Assembly: GCF_003148685.1 (NCBI RefSeq) | Contig: NZ_QGGR01000003.1 | Span: 558,001-622,000, forward strand | DNA: 64,000 bases | Direction of reading: 5' to 3' | Source: Actinoplanes xinjiangensis | GTDB lineage: Bacteria; Actinomycetota; Actinomycetes; Mycobacteriales; Micromonosporaceae | In this document: positions 32,953-41,531 of the stretch, in pieces | Position numbering within the stretch: the stretch's first letter is position 1 | Layout: each line of letters starts with the position of its first letter | Translations under genes and position numbers: made by a program | The notes under the pieces: model-generated | What the model was told of the DNA's origin: nothing | The model's database searches: none | What the model saw: the letters and a program-made list of their open reading frames with translations, nothing else

Positions 32953-34005
32953 ATGCGGGGCATCGGCGAGGCGGCCCGGGCCAGCGGGCTGAGCATCAGC
33001 GCGCTGCGGTTCTACGACAGCGCGGGCGTACTGGTCCCGGCCGCGGTGGATCCGGCGACCGGCTACCGCCGGTACACGTCCGAGCAGATCCGGGCCGCCC
33101 GGCTCATCGCCGGGCTGCGGCGGGTCGGGATGCCGGTCAGCGAGATCGCGGCAGCGGTCCAAGACCTTCTGAAGAACCCCTCAGCGGTACGGGCGAAGCT
33201 GGACGACCACCTGGTCCGGCTGGAATCCGGTCTCGCCGACGCCAAGCGTGAGCTCCTCCGCCTGCACACCCTGCTCGACCTGGAGGAGAACCTGATGACC
33301 CGGATCACCCTGCCCGCCGCCGACCTGTCCGCGGCCCTCGGCACCGTGCTGTTCGCCGCCGCCGGCGCCACCGACCCGATCCCGGCCGGCGTGCTGTTCG
33401 AGACCGGCGACGACACCGTCACGCTGGTCGCGACCGACCGCTACCGGCTCGCCGCCGCCACCACCGCGGCCACCGTGGAGGGCTCGCCGGCCCGGCTGTT
33501 CCTGCCGTACCAGCTCGCCGGGGAACTGCACGGCGTCCGTACCGGCTCGATCACCGTGGACCTGACCGACAGTCTGGTCACCGCCCGCGCCGGCGACCGG
33601 ACCGTCGAGGGCAAGCCGATCGACATGGACTTCCCCGACTACCGCCGCCTGCTCCCGCCGGCCGGCTCCACCGTCACCGTCGACATGGCCGAGCTGCGTG
33701 CGCTGCTCGCCGGGGCCCCCGTGATCGACCGCGAGCACGAGGGCCGGCCGTACCCGGTGTCGGTTCTCGGGCTAGACCCGGCGGGCCGGCTGCGGTTCGC
33801 CGGCGCCGACGAGTGGGCCGCCGACACCGAGTCGCACGTCGCGGTCAACCGCGAGTTCCTGCTGGAGGCGCTCGACGCGGGCGCCGCCGGCCAGCTGGAA
33901 CTCGAACTCGACGGCCCGGTCCGCCCGCTGATCGTCCGGCCGGCGCACTCTCGCCCCGTGGGATCGGCGTCTCATTTCTCGCTCCTCATGCCGGTCCGCC
34001 ATTGA
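32953..34005 (+). CDS. MerR regulator fused to a DNA sliding-clamp-like domain
   Basis: 350 aa from ATG 32953 (GGAGAG 5 nt upstream). Residues 1-70 are a MerR HTH (IGEAARASGLSISALRFYD, GYRRYT), followed by a coiled coil to about 118. The rest resembles the beta subunit of DNA polymerase III: VTLVATDRYRLAAATT, VAVNREFLLEAL, and the terminal FSLLMPVRH matching the clamp's closing LLMPVR. The C-terminal part (~230 aa) is shorter than a full three-domain clamp. The fusion suggests a transcription factor with a clamp-derived ligand or protein-binding module. Confidence 0.8.
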   Translation: MRGIGEAARASGLSISALRFYDSAGVLVPAAVDPATGYRRYTSEQIRAARLIAGLRRVGMPVSEIAAAVQDLLKNPSAVRAKLDDHLVRLESGLADAKRELLRLHTLLDLEENLMTRITLPAADLSAALGTVLFAAAGATDPIPAGVLFETGDDTVTLVATDRYRLAAATTAATVEGSPARLFLPYQLAGELHGVRTGSITVDLTDSLVTARAGDRTVEGKPIDMDFPDYRRLLPPAGSTVTVDMAELRALLAGAPVIDREHEGRPYPVSVLGLDPAGRLRFAGADEWAADTESHVAVNREFLLEALDAGAAGQLELELDGPVRPLIVRPAHSRPVGSASHFSLLMPVRH

Positions 34006-34102
34006 GAGGTAGGTAACCGTTCAGCCACAGTCCGGCACCGGTCCTGGAAAGGCCGTGGGATCGAGTCGCTGACGAAGACCCGGCCCGGCTACGTTCGCAG
34101 GC

Positions 34103-34852
34103 GTGCGCAGCAACCGGCAGGGAGAGGATCTCAACGCCGCGGCTACCGGCGCCTCCATGACCGGGTGGGAGTTCGCCTGGCTGGACGGCCTGGCCGTGGC
34201 GTCCGAGCCGTCCTGGTCGTACCTCGACCTGGCCCGCCCCCTGGTCCGCCGCGCGTGCAGCGTCCTCGACCTCGACACCGGCGGCGGCGAGCTGCTCGCC
34301 GAGCTCGCCCCGCTTCCCCCGCGCACCGTCGCGGTGGAGACGTGGGCCCGCAACACACCCGCCGCCCGCGAACGGCTCGCGCCGTTCGGGGTGGCGGTGC
34401 AGACCGAGCTGCCGGCCGAGGAGAACGAGTTCGACCTCGTCCTCAGCCGGCACGGGCGGCTCCCGGCCGCCGACATCGTCCGTCTGCTCACCCCCGGCGG
34501 CGTCCTGCTCACCCAGCAGGTCGGCAGCGACGACCTGGCCGAGCTCAACACCTCCCTCGGCGCCCCGCCTCCGCACCCGCGCCGGTGGGACGCCGAGGTC
34601 GCGGTCGGCGCGCTGCGCGCCGCCGGGCTGCACGTCACCGATGTGCGCGAGGAGCATCCGCCCCTCACCTTCCACGACATCACCGCGGTGGTCCATCAAC
34701 TGCGATCGGTGCCCTGGCAGATCAGAGACTTCACCCCCCTGCGGTACGAACGTGAGCTCGCCCGCCTGTCGGCGACGATCCGGGCGCGGGGCGGTTTCAC
34801 GGTACGGGCTCACCGGTTCCTCGTCCGGGCCGAGCGGCCGACAGAGGCATAA
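34103..34852 (+). CDS. SAM-dependent methyltransferase (class I)
   Basis: 249 aa with motif I VLDLDTGGGELLAEL near residue 53, the acidic post-I loop VAVETWARN, and a motif IV-like EFDLVLSRHGRL. This is the fold of small-molecule methyltransferases of the UbiE/11 type. The substrate is unknown. The start is GTG 34103; ATG 34157 (MTGWEFAWL) is an alternative. A hairpin at 34887-34906 follows the stop. Confidence 0.8.
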   Translation: MRSNRQGEDLNAAATGASMTGWEFAWLDGLAVASEPSWSYLDLARPLVRRACSVLDLDTGGGELLAELAPLPPRTVAVETWARNTPAARERLAPFGVAVQTELPAEENEFDLVLSRHGRLPAADIVRLLTPGGVLLTQQVGSDDLAELNTSLGAPPPHPRRWDAEVAVGALRAAGLHVTDVREEHPPLTFHDITAVVHQLRSVPWQIRDFTPLRYERELARLSATIRARGGFTVRAHRFLVRAERPTEA

Positions 34853-34886
34853 GCGTCAAGCCTCTTTCAGGGGAACGGACCTGCGA

Positions 34887-34906
34887 GACCCTAACCCGTT
34901 AGGGTC
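34887..34906 (+). terminator. Hairpin after the methyltransferase gene
   Basis: GACCCTAAC-CC-GTTAGGGTC, a perfect 9-bp inverted repeat with a 2-nt centre. The tight spacing could equally fit an operator. Confidence 0.5.
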
Positions 34907-35351
34907 CGCGAGCCGGAAATTGTTCTGGGAATCCGCTCCGATTTCATGCCTAAACGGTCCGCGGATTCACATTACAGCCGTCGATCCGAAGGGTTCCGGC
35001 AATCCGAGGCGCACTCGGGGTTGCCACCGCGACCGGTAGATGCACCGTGGCCATCGATGCAGGTCGTCGCGCGTTTCATCGATCTTCGCCACGGCCCGGG
35101 GTGATCGCCGGAGCGGGCGGTGTCACGCGGACGGGGTAGCCGGGACGGACCGATCCACCGCCATCTCGCACGCAACAGCCGAACGGGACGGACGATCGTC
35201 GGCTTGGTCCGGGTCCGACATCTTTGGTCCCAGCGCCGGGTGGCTTCGTGGCCCCGGTGACATCCGATTAACGACGTGCACCCCGCGTAAGTCGCTCCTG
35301 ACTCATTCCGGGGTGACCGCACGCTGACCTGGTTCCAGGAGGAACATTCCC
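34907..35351. other. Non-coding region upstream of the exported-protein cluster
   Basis: About 445 bp with no credible gene. It includes the inverted repeat GAATCCGC (34929-34936) / GCGGATTC (34961-34968) in an AT-richer patch, and near the end ATCCGATTAACG, which resembles the ATCCGAT part of the palindrome upstream of the last cluster gene. It ends with the ribosome binding site AGGAGGAAC. Confidence 0.4.
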
Positions 35352-35837
35352 ATGCGTAAGTTCACCAAGCGCTCCACTGCCCTCGTGACCGCTGGCGTCG
35401 TCGCCGCCACCGGGGGCGCGGCCTACGCAGCCTGGCTCTTCTCCGGAACGGGCACGGCACAGGCGTCGGCGGGCAGTGCGACTCTGACCGTCTCGGACGT
35501 CACGGTCTCTCCCGCGTTCGGGCCCGGCAGCACGAACAACCTGACCTTCACCGTGACGAACCCGAACGCGTTCCCGGTCCTGATCACCGGCATCACAGGC
35601 CCCACCGTCACGAGTTCACTCGAGGGCGACGGTTGCAATGCCAGCAACGTCACCGTCACCCCCGGGGGACAGCCCACGGCGACCAATGGGCTCGCGCTGG
35701 GTGCGGCCGGCTCCCAGACGGCGTCGTCGACGCTCACCTACACCGGGAAGCTGAGTATGGTCGCCGACCCGGAGGACGACTGCCAGGGCCACGCGTTCAA
35801 CATCAGCGTCCTCGTCAATGGCCAGAGCAACGCCTGA
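35352..35837 (+). CDS. Exported Ig-like protein, cluster member 1
   Basis: 161 aa. The basic N-terminus MRKFTKRS is followed by a hydrophobic segment ending GGAAYAAWLFSGTGTAQA, resembling alternate (SipW-type) export signals. The mature domain has the shared core TFTVTNPNAFPVLITGITG and the cysteine elements GCNASNVTV and DDCQGHAFNISV, probably forming one disulfide. It is rich in Ser/Thr/Gly. ATG 35352 has AGGAGG at an ideal distance. It is the first and smallest-anchored of five tandem genes; function unknown. Confidence 0.75.
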   Translation: MRKFTKRSTALVTAGVVAATGGAAYAAWLFSGTGTAQASAGSATLTVSDVTVSPAFGPGSTNNLTFTVTNPNAFPVLITGITGPTVTSSLEGDGCNASNVTVTPGGQPTATNGLALGAAGSQTASSTLTYTGKLSMVADPEDDCQGHAFNISVLVNGQSNA

Positions 35838-35916
35838 TTTACGGACGGTGGAGGGTGTCATCGGCACCCTCCACATCTCACCTTTCGCCCACACCACAGA
35901 GGAACAGGACGGCGAA

Positions 35917-36408
35917 GTGTCCAGATCATTCCTGAGGGCCCGGCCTCTGGTCCCCTTCGCGATCGTTGCGATCCTGGTCGGCACCGGTGGGGCGGCGTGG
36001 GCGATCTGGCGGCTGGAAGGATCGCTGACCTCATCGATGGCAGTCGGATCAGCCATCGATCTGGAGATCATCGGAAATCCCCGGCCCAATCGTCCGTTAT
36101 ATCCGGGAGCCAAATCCGACCTGCGGGTGACCGTTCGGAATGACAACACCTTTCCCGTCCTGGTCACCTCCCTCGATCGCGGCGGCGCGGTCACTGCTGA
36201 TCAAACTCATCGAACTGCGGGCTGTGTCAATACCGGCGTCTCCTTGACCGCCTCGGGCTTCTCCGTGACGTGGAGGATCCCTGGCCGGTCGACTCGGGAG
36301 TTCCTTCTGGGACAGGCGGTGCGTATGACGAACGAGTCGGACTCAGCGTGCCAGGGTGCGAGTTTCACGATTCCGCTCACCGCAAGCGGGCACAGCGATG
36401 TCCAGTGA
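35917..36408 (+). CDS. Exported Ig-like protein, cluster member 2
   Basis: 163 aa from GTG 35917 (GAGGAACAGGA upstream). It has one N-terminal hydrophobic helix ending GTGGAAWAIWRLEG, then an extracellular domain with VTVRNDNTFPVLVTSLDRG, GCVNTGVSL and ACQGASFTIPLTASG. These align with the corresponding parts of members 1, 3 and 5. The next gene overlaps its end by 11 nt. An upstream frame from 35818 would overlap member 1 and is rejected. Confidence 0.75.
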   Translation: MSRSFLRARPLVPFAIVAILVGTGGAAWAIWRLEGSLTSSMAVGSAIDLEIIGNPRPNRPLYPGAKSDLRVTVRNDNTFPVLVTSLDRGGAVTADQTHRTAGCVNTGVSLTASGFSVTWRIPGRSTREFLLGQAVRMTNESDSACQGASFTIPLTASGHSDVQ

Positions 36409-36865
36409 CCTGGTTCCATGGCTGCCGATCAGGCGTTGGGTGGCAGGCGGAGCGGCCGTGGCGTGTGTGTGGATCGCGGCCGCTCCTCGTACTGACGGGT
36501 CCGCTGTCGAAGTGGCCAACGGCCGAACCTATGCGTTCTCGGTGAGCGGGACCCCGATGGATGACCTCCATCCGGGCGCCGTCAGGCGCACTCGGGTGAC
36601 GGTGACGAACCCATATCCATTTCCGATCAGGGTTCAGCACATCGAGGCGCATGTCGCCGAGACCTCGAAATGGCGCTGCAAGCCGACGTCGGCCAATCTG
36701 ACGGTCGGCTCCTATCTGGGCAAACTGCCGCTGACTACGCCGGCGCACGGCCGCAGAGATGCCGGAGAGTTCGAGGCGAGGATGCCGAATACAGTCGCGA
36801 ACGCCTGCCAGAGGGCGACATTCCGGCTCGCATTCACCGCCACGGCCACCAAGGCAGACCGGTGA
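36398..36865 (+). CDS. Exported Ig-like protein, cluster member 3
   Basis: 155 aa from ATG 36398, inside the end of member 2, implying translational coupling. It has a hydrophobic segment WVAGGAAVACVWIAAAP, then VTVTNPYPFPIRVQHIEA, WRCKPTSANLTV and ACQRATFRLAFTATA, the same three blocks as its neighbours. It is basic overall. Function unknown; presumably membrane-attached outside the cell. Confidence 0.72.
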   Translation: MSSDLVPWLPIRRWVAGGAAVACVWIAAAPRTDGSAVEVANGRTYAFSVSGTPMDDLHPGAVRRTRVTVTNPYPFPIRVQHIEAHVAETSKWRCKPTSANLTVGSYLGKLPLTTPAHGRRDAGEFEARMPNTVANACQRATFRLAFTATATKADR

Positions 36866-37518
36866 GGCGGCGCAGCGCGGCGATGACCGTCGTGGCCGGA
36901 GCGGCGGTGGTCATCGTGGCGGGTAGCGGGTTGGCGGCTTGGGCCAGTTGGTCGGTGGGGGCGGCCAACGGACGGGCGGCTCTTCAGGGCGAGACGCTGC
37001 CGGTGGTGGGGAAGCCGGAGGCCGTTCTGACCAGCGGTGGGGTGCCGAAGATCAGTTGGGTGGGTGTGAGGTTTCCGTCGGGGGCGGCGGTGGGCGGGTA
37101 TGCCGTGACCCGGCGGGTGGGGACGGCGCAGGACGAGGTCTGCCGGGTGGGGGCGGCGACCCTGACCTGTACCGATACGGCTGCGGTGCCGGGGAGTCCG
37201 GTGACCTACACGGTGCGGGCCGTGGCCGGGGACCGGTGGGCGGGGGTGGCGAGCCCGAAGAGTGATGAGCTCACGATTCCCGGTGCGACGGCACCGGGTC
37301 CGGCCGGGCTTGTGGCGAAGGGGTCCGTTGCGAAGGTGGAGGAGAAGGGAAGAAGGGTCGTGCCGGACGGCGACGGTGAAAGGGTGGACGGCGCGGTGAC
37401 GCCGACGACGAACCCCGAGCCGGGTCCCACGTCGTCCGCACCTTCCGCAACCGTGGCGCCGGCCAGTGCTTCGCCGTCGTCTTCGGCGGCCGACGGCGGG
37501 GAGGGCGGCGGCGGGTAG
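36862..37518 (+). CDS. Exported fibronectin type III-like protein, cluster member 4
   Basis: 218 aa from GTG 36862, overlapping member 3 by 4 nt (GTGA). After a membrane segment ending GLAAWASWSVGAANG comes one fibronectin type III-like domain (ISWVGVRFPSGAAVGGYAV, SPVTYTVRAVAGDRWAGVASP) with two cysteines. A Pro/Ser/Thr-rich tail ends in Gly. The tail would span or attach to the wall. It differs from the other members in the folded domain but keeps the N-terminal signature. Confidence 0.75.
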   Translation: MRRRSAAMTVVAGAAVVIVAGSGLAAWASWSVGAANGRAALQGETLPVVGKPEAVLTSGGVPKISWVGVRFPSGAAVGGYAVTRRVGTAQDEVCRVGAATLTCTDTAAVPGSPVTYTVRAVAGDRWAGVASPKSDELTIPGATAPGPAGLVAKGSVAKVEEKGRRVVPDGDGERVDGAVTPTTNPEPGPTSSAPSATVAPASASPSSSAADGGEGGGG

Positions 37519-37701
37519 AGGGTCGCGCTTCCCCGGCGGAGGCGCGGTGGGAGGCATAGATCGGCGGGGCCGCAATGATCGGCTGTCGCGGGGAATCGAT
37601 CGTCGGGCCGGGGGTGGCCGGACGGTCGATTTCGTCACCCCGCAGGGGTAAGCCGTATCGGCAGACCTGTCCGATTTATGCGCTGGAAGGACGGACGGAA
37701 A

Positions 37702-37740
37702 TCCGATCACATCGGACATCCGCGTCGGGGAACGTTATAT
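37702..37740 (+). promoter_or_regulatory. Palindrome and promoter-like elements before cluster member 5
   Basis: TCCGAT-CAC-ATCGGA (37702-37716) is a perfect 6-bp-arm dyad. CGGACA (37713-37718) and TTATAT (37735-37740) lie 16 bp apart and could be -35 and -10. This would give member 5 its own promoter. Confidence 0.45.
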
Positions 37741-37792
37741 GAGCGCCGAACCCGGCATCTTTCCCACCGGCCCTCGAGGAGGAACGAGCCGC

Positions 37793-37846
37793 ATGCCCGA
37801 ACCAAGGGATCCCCGCGCGGCGGCTGCCACCGAGGTCGCTTCGTGA
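37793..37846 (+). CDS. Putative 17-aa leader peptide coupled to cluster member 5
   Basis: ATG 37793 follows GAGGAGGAACGAGCCGC, the best ribosome binding site in the area, and opens MPEPRDPRAAAATEVAS with a stop overlapping the next GTG start (GTGA at 37843-37846). The larger gene itself lacks a ribosome binding site, so it is probably translated by coupling. Confidence 0.5.
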   Translation: MPEPRDPRAAAATEVAS

Positions 37847-38454
37847 ATCGGCGCGACACCCTGCCCGGCTTCACCGACAGCGACGGCCGGGTGCCCGCGC
37901 ACCTGGAACTCGACACCGCGGACCATGAGGAACCCACCTGGGAGGTGCTGCATCCGGCGCGGCGGCGACGGTTCGACCGGCGGGCCCGGACCATCCTCAG
38001 TGCCGCGGCGATCGCGGCTCTGCTCGCGAACGCGGGTGCGGCCTGGGCCTACTGGCGGTTCAACAGTCCGGCCCCGCAGCACAACTGGGCCTCCGGGACC
38101 GTCGTGGAGGTCTCGCTCAGCGCCATCTCCGATCCGGGGCGGCCGCTGCGGCCCGGCATCCCGGGGAATCTGACGGTGACCGTCACCAACCAGCACGGGG
38201 CACCGGTGCACATCACCGAGATCCTGCCCGGGAAGGGCCGGGCGGTCCCCGACGACGTGCACCGGGACGCCGGCTGCGCCGACCCGCGGGTGGAGTTCAC
38301 GCAGCCGGGTTTTCCGGTGTCGTGGGAGGTGCCGCGCAACACGGTGGGCGCGTTCATCCTCAACGGCGCGCTGACGGTACGGGCTGGCGGCGACACCGCA
38401 TGCCAGGGGGCGACGTTCACCGTTCCGGTGCGGGCGAAGGCCGTACGCCCATGA
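37843..38454 (+). CDS. Exported Ig-like protein, cluster member 5
   Basis: 203 aa from GTG 37843. A cytoplasmic N-terminal region of about 45 residues precedes a hydrophobic helix ending NAGAAWAYWRFNS. The outer domain then carries VTVTNQHGAPVHITEILPG, AGCADPRVEFT and ACQGATFTVPVRAKA, matching members 1-3. A frame upstream to 37678 lacks coding character. It ends 6 bp from the convergent DUF4407 gene. Confidence 0.72.
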   Translation: MNRRDTLPGFTDSDGRVPAHLELDTADHEEPTWEVLHPARRRRFDRRARTILSAAAIAALLANAGAAWAYWRFNSPAPQHNWASGTVVEVSLSAISDPGRPLRPGIPGNLTVTVTNQHGAPVHITEILPGKGRAVPDDVHRDAGCADPRVEFTQPGFPVSWEVPRNTVGAFILNGALTVRAGGDTACQGATFTVPVRAKAVRP

Positions 38455-38460
38455 TCTGAT

Positions 38461-39708
38461 TCAGACGTTGATGCGGTGGCGTGGGATCGGGCGCTCGATG
38501 CGGGCCGGGTCGACGACCACCGCGTCGTGCAGGACGTGCCGGGCGCGGTCGGTGGCGGCCCGTGCGAGACGGCCGTCGTGGGCGGCCGCCTCGATGCCGT
38601 CGGCGATCACCTTGGCGGTGGCCTCGCCGTACGTCCGGGCGTCGTGGATCTCGCGTTCGTGCATGAGGGACGCCTCGTGCTCGCGGAGCCGGGCGACCCT
38701 CGCCTCGGCCCGTTCGTAGGCATTGCCGCGGGAGACGAGTTTGAGCCCGATGGCCGCGCAGTCCAGGGCCACCATCAGCAGCGCGATCCCCAGGTAGAAG
38801 ACGCCGACGCCCCAGAAGTCGGTGCGGATCAGATGCCACATCGCCGCGGTACGGGCGCCGAAGCCGGAGTCGCCGTGCACCACCTCGGCGTTGGCGGCCC
38901 GTTCGGCGCTGATCCGGTCGGTCAGCCGGGACTGTTCGCCGGCCCGTGCCGCCCGTGACTCCCGCTGGTCCTGTTGCAGGGCGGCGGCCTGACGTTCCAG
39001 CCGGACGGCCTGGTCGTCGAGGGTCCGGGAGCGGCTCACCAGCTGGTGGCAGTAGCCGTTGCGGGGGCAGCCGGGGCTGCGGGTGACGCCACGCCCGGCC
39101 GAGTCGTCGAGGGCCTGCCGGTACATGAGGCGGGCGTCCTCGCGCTTCTGGGCGGCCCGGTCGACGAGGCGGCGGACCGCGGTGTCGTCGGCGGCCGTCT
39201 CCTTGCGCAGTTCGGCGATGCGGGCCGTGTAACCGGCGACGGCGCCGCCGGTGTCCAGGTCGCTGAGCTGTTCGCTGTGCACGCGCGCCAGGTGGGCCTC
39301 GATCTCGCCGCGGTACCGGGCCAGCATCAGGGGCTCGGTGATGACGACCGCGAACAGCAGCGCCAGGCTGAGCCGGCCCACATAGAGGCCGAGGGTCGGC
39401 GGGCGCAGCAGGTGCCGCGGGTCTGACGAGTCCAGCCGTTCGTAGCTGATCGTCACCCGGCCCACGACCGCCCGGTCATAGGCGACCACACCGATCGCCA
39501 CGAGCGGCCCGACCACCCACTGGTACCACGGATGGGCGTAGCCGGAGCTGGCGTCGATGAAGGCGGCGCCGCCCACCGTCGCGTAGACGAAGTAGAGCAG
39601 GATGAAGACGCCGATCGATCGATACAGAACGCGGTCCGAGTGTGTGGTGACACTTCGGGGATTCACGTTCGCCACCCGCAGCAGCAGGTGCCCGAGGCCC
39701 TTGCGCAT
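38461..39708 (-). CDS. DUF4407 membrane protein with coiled coil
   Basis: 415 aa. Three membrane segments lie in the first ~120 residues (VLYRSIGVFILLYFVYATVG and two more) and a fourth near 300 (VGVFYLGIALLMVALDCAAI). In between is a long charged coiled-coil region with many Arg/Glu/Ala. A pair of cysteines (GCPRNGYC) sits in that region. This is the layout of DUF4407 proteins, whose function is not established. It is convergent with the exported-protein cluster. Confidence 0.8.
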   Translation of the reverse strand: MRKGLGHLLLRVANVNPRSVTTHSDRVLYRSIGVFILLYFVYATVGGAAFIDASSGYAHPWYQWVVGPLVAIGVVAYDRAVVGRVTISYERLDSSDPRHLLRPPTLGLYVGRLSLALLFAVVITEPLMLARYRGEIEAHLARVHSEQLSDLDTGGAVAGYTARIAELRKETAADDTAVRRLVDRAAQKREDARLMYRQALDDSAGRGVTRSPGCPRNGYCHQLVSRSRTLDDQAVRLERQAAALQQDQRESRAARAGEQSRLTDRISAERAANAEVVHGDSGFGARTAAMWHLIRTDFWGVGVFYLGIALLMVALDCAAIGLKLVSRGNAYERAEARVARLREHEASLMHEREIHDARTYGEATAKVIADGIEAAAHDGRLARAATDRARHVLHDAVVVDPARIERPIPRHRINV

Positions 39709-39759
39709 GCAGCCGAGTCTTACCGACTCCCCGGCCGCCCGGAGGCGTTTTCGCCAGGA

Positions 39760-40410
39760 TCAGGGTCGCAGGACGGTCGGCTCCGTGACGGTGACCCGCA
39801 GCAGCACGCGGGCCTCGACGGTCTGCTGCCGTGGGTCCAGGTCGAAGGCGGCGCTGTCCTCGGCCTCGGCGGCCATCCCGCCGGCCGCCCGCATCGCCAT
39901 CGGGTGCGCACCGGCCGCCTCGGCGTCCGAGATCTCGACGATCCGGTCCAGTTCCGAGCCGACCGCGGCGGCGTACTCCCGGGCGCGGTCCAGGGCGTCG
40001 GTGACGGCCTCCCGGCGGACGTCCGCGCCGGCTCTGCTGCCCGGCCGGAGCCGCCACCAGGGGCCGGACACCGAGATCGCGTCGCCGGAGGCGAGCCGTG
40101 CGAGCATCTCGCCGAGCGGGTCGAAGTCGGCGACGGTGACCGTGGTGGTCAGCGAGCCGGAGTGGACCGCGCTGCGTTCACTGCGGCGGCGGTACTCCTC
40201 GTAGACGTGCAGGCCGGCGGTCTCCCGGCGCTCGATGGCCGTCGCATACCGGTCGAGGATCTTTCCGACCTCCGCCGAACGCTCGGTGAGGCGGGCGACC
40301 ACGGTGGGTTTGTCGCGGTCCCGTGCGGACACCGTCACCGAGAAGACGGCCTGCTCCGGGGGGACCTCACGGCGTGCCTCGCCGTGGACGGTCACGATCG
40401 TCTGGTCCAC
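39760..40410 (-). CDS. SIMPL domain (DUF541) protein
   Basis: 216 aa from GTG 40410, preceded by GGGAGAG. It starts TIVTVHGEARREVPPEQAVF and ends EARVLLRVTVTEP, both typical of SIMPL/DUF541 proteins such as BP26/OMP28. Unlike many members it shows no signal peptide. The family forms beta-rich oligomers of unclear role. It lies 20 bp downstream of dapC and may be co-transcribed. Confidence 0.82.
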   Translation of the reverse strand: MDQTIVTVHGEARREVPPEQAVFSVTVSARDRDKPTVVARLTERSAEVGKILDRYATAIERRETAGLHVYEEYRRRSERSAVHSGSLTTTVTVADFDPLGEMLARLASGDAISVSGPWWRLRPGSRAGADVRREAVTDALDRAREYAAAVGSELDRIVEISDAEAAGAHPMAMRAAGGMAAEAEDSAAFDLDPRQQTVEARVLLRVTVTEPTVLRP

Positions 40411-40430
40411 GGCGAGACTCTCCCTCTGCG

Positions 40431-41531
40431 TCAGAACGGCTCACTCAGGCGGTCGGCCGCGGCCGCCACCCGCTCGTCGGTGGCGGTCATCGCGATCCGC
40501 ACGTGTCTCGCCGCGGCCGGACCGTAGAAGGCGCCGGGTGCGGCCAGGATGCCCCGCTGGGCGAGCCGGTCCACGGTCGTCCAGCAGTCCTCGTCGCGGG
40601 TCGCCCACAGGTAGAGGCCGGCTTCCGAGTGACTGATCTCGAAACCGGCCTTGACCAGCGCGGCCCGCAGGATCTCGCGCCGGGCGGCGTAGCGCTCACG
40701 CTGCTGCGCCACATGTGTCTCGTCGGTCAGCGCGGCCACCATGGCGGCCTGCACCGGCGCCGGGACGATCATGCCGGCGTGTTTGCGCACCGTCAGCAGC
40801 TCGGCCACCAGGGCGGGGTCTCCGCCGATGAACCCGGCCCGGTAACCGGCCAGATTGGAGCGTTTGGAGAGCGAGTGGACGGCCAGCACGCCGGTGTAGT
40901 CGCCGCCGGTCACCCGGTCGTCCAGCACCGACACCGGGGTGGTCTCCCAGCCGAGCGACACGTAGCACTCGTCGCTGACCACGGTCACGCCGCGCTCCCG
41001 CGCCCAGTCGACGACCTTGCGCAGGTGTTCCACGGGGAGCACGCGGCCGGTCGGATTGGACGGTGAGTTGATCCAGATCAGCTTGACCCGGGGATCGGGG
41101 CCGATCGCGGTGAGCGAGTCGGAGCGGATCACCTCGGCGCCGGTCAGCCGGACACCCACCTCATAGGTCGGATAGCAGACCGAGGGGATGACGACCACGT
41201 CGCCGGACCGGACGCCGAGCAGCGTCGGCAGCCAGGCCACCAGCTCCTTCGAACCGATCGTGGGCAGCACCCCGAGGTCACCGCCCGCCCCGCACTCCCG
41301 GGCCAGCCAGCCGGCGATCGCGGCACGCAGCTGGGGCGTGCCCGCGGTCAGCGGGTAACCGGGCGCGTCGGAGGCGTCCGCGAGGGCCTGCCGGACGGAA
41401 GCGGGAACCGGGTCGACCGGGGTGCCGATCGACAGGTCCACGATGCCGCCCGGGTGTGCCGCGGCGAGCTTCTTGGCCGGCTCCAGCAGGTCCCAGGGGA
41501 AGTCCGGCAGGGCCGACGACAGAGCGCTCAG
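40431..41531 (-). CDS. dapC: N-succinyldiaminopimelate aminotransferase
   Basis: 366 aa PLP aminotransferase (fold type I). Features are [12 protein letters not shown], the PLP-phosphate/lysine segment [16 protein letters not shown], and the C-terminal [12 protein letters not shown] with the substrate arginine. It makes N-succinyl-LL-diaminopimelate, the substrate of DapE. Conserved sequence begins at [20 protein letters not shown], and the only codon there is CTG 41531, overlapping the ferredoxin stop (CTGA), so an unusual CTG start is proposed. The fdxA-dapC order is common in actinobacteria. Confidence 0.9.
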   Translation of the reverse strand: MSALSSALPDFPWDLLEPAKKLAAAHPGGIVDLSIGTPVDPVPASVRQALADASDAPGYPLTAGTPQLRAAIAGWLARECGAGGDLGVLPTIGSKELVAWLPTLLGVRSGDVVVIPSVCYPTYEVGVRLTGAEVIRSDSLTAIGPDPRVKLIWINSPSNPTGRVLPVEHLRKVVDWARERGVTVVSDECYVSLGWETTPVSVLDDRVTGGDYTGVLAVHSLSKRSNLAGYRAGFIGGDPALVAELLTVRKHAGMIVPAPVQAAMVAALTDETHVAQQRERYAARREILRAALVKAGFEISHSEAGLYLWATRDEDCWTTVDRLAQRGILAAPGAFYGPAAARHVRIAMTATDERVAAAADRLSEPF

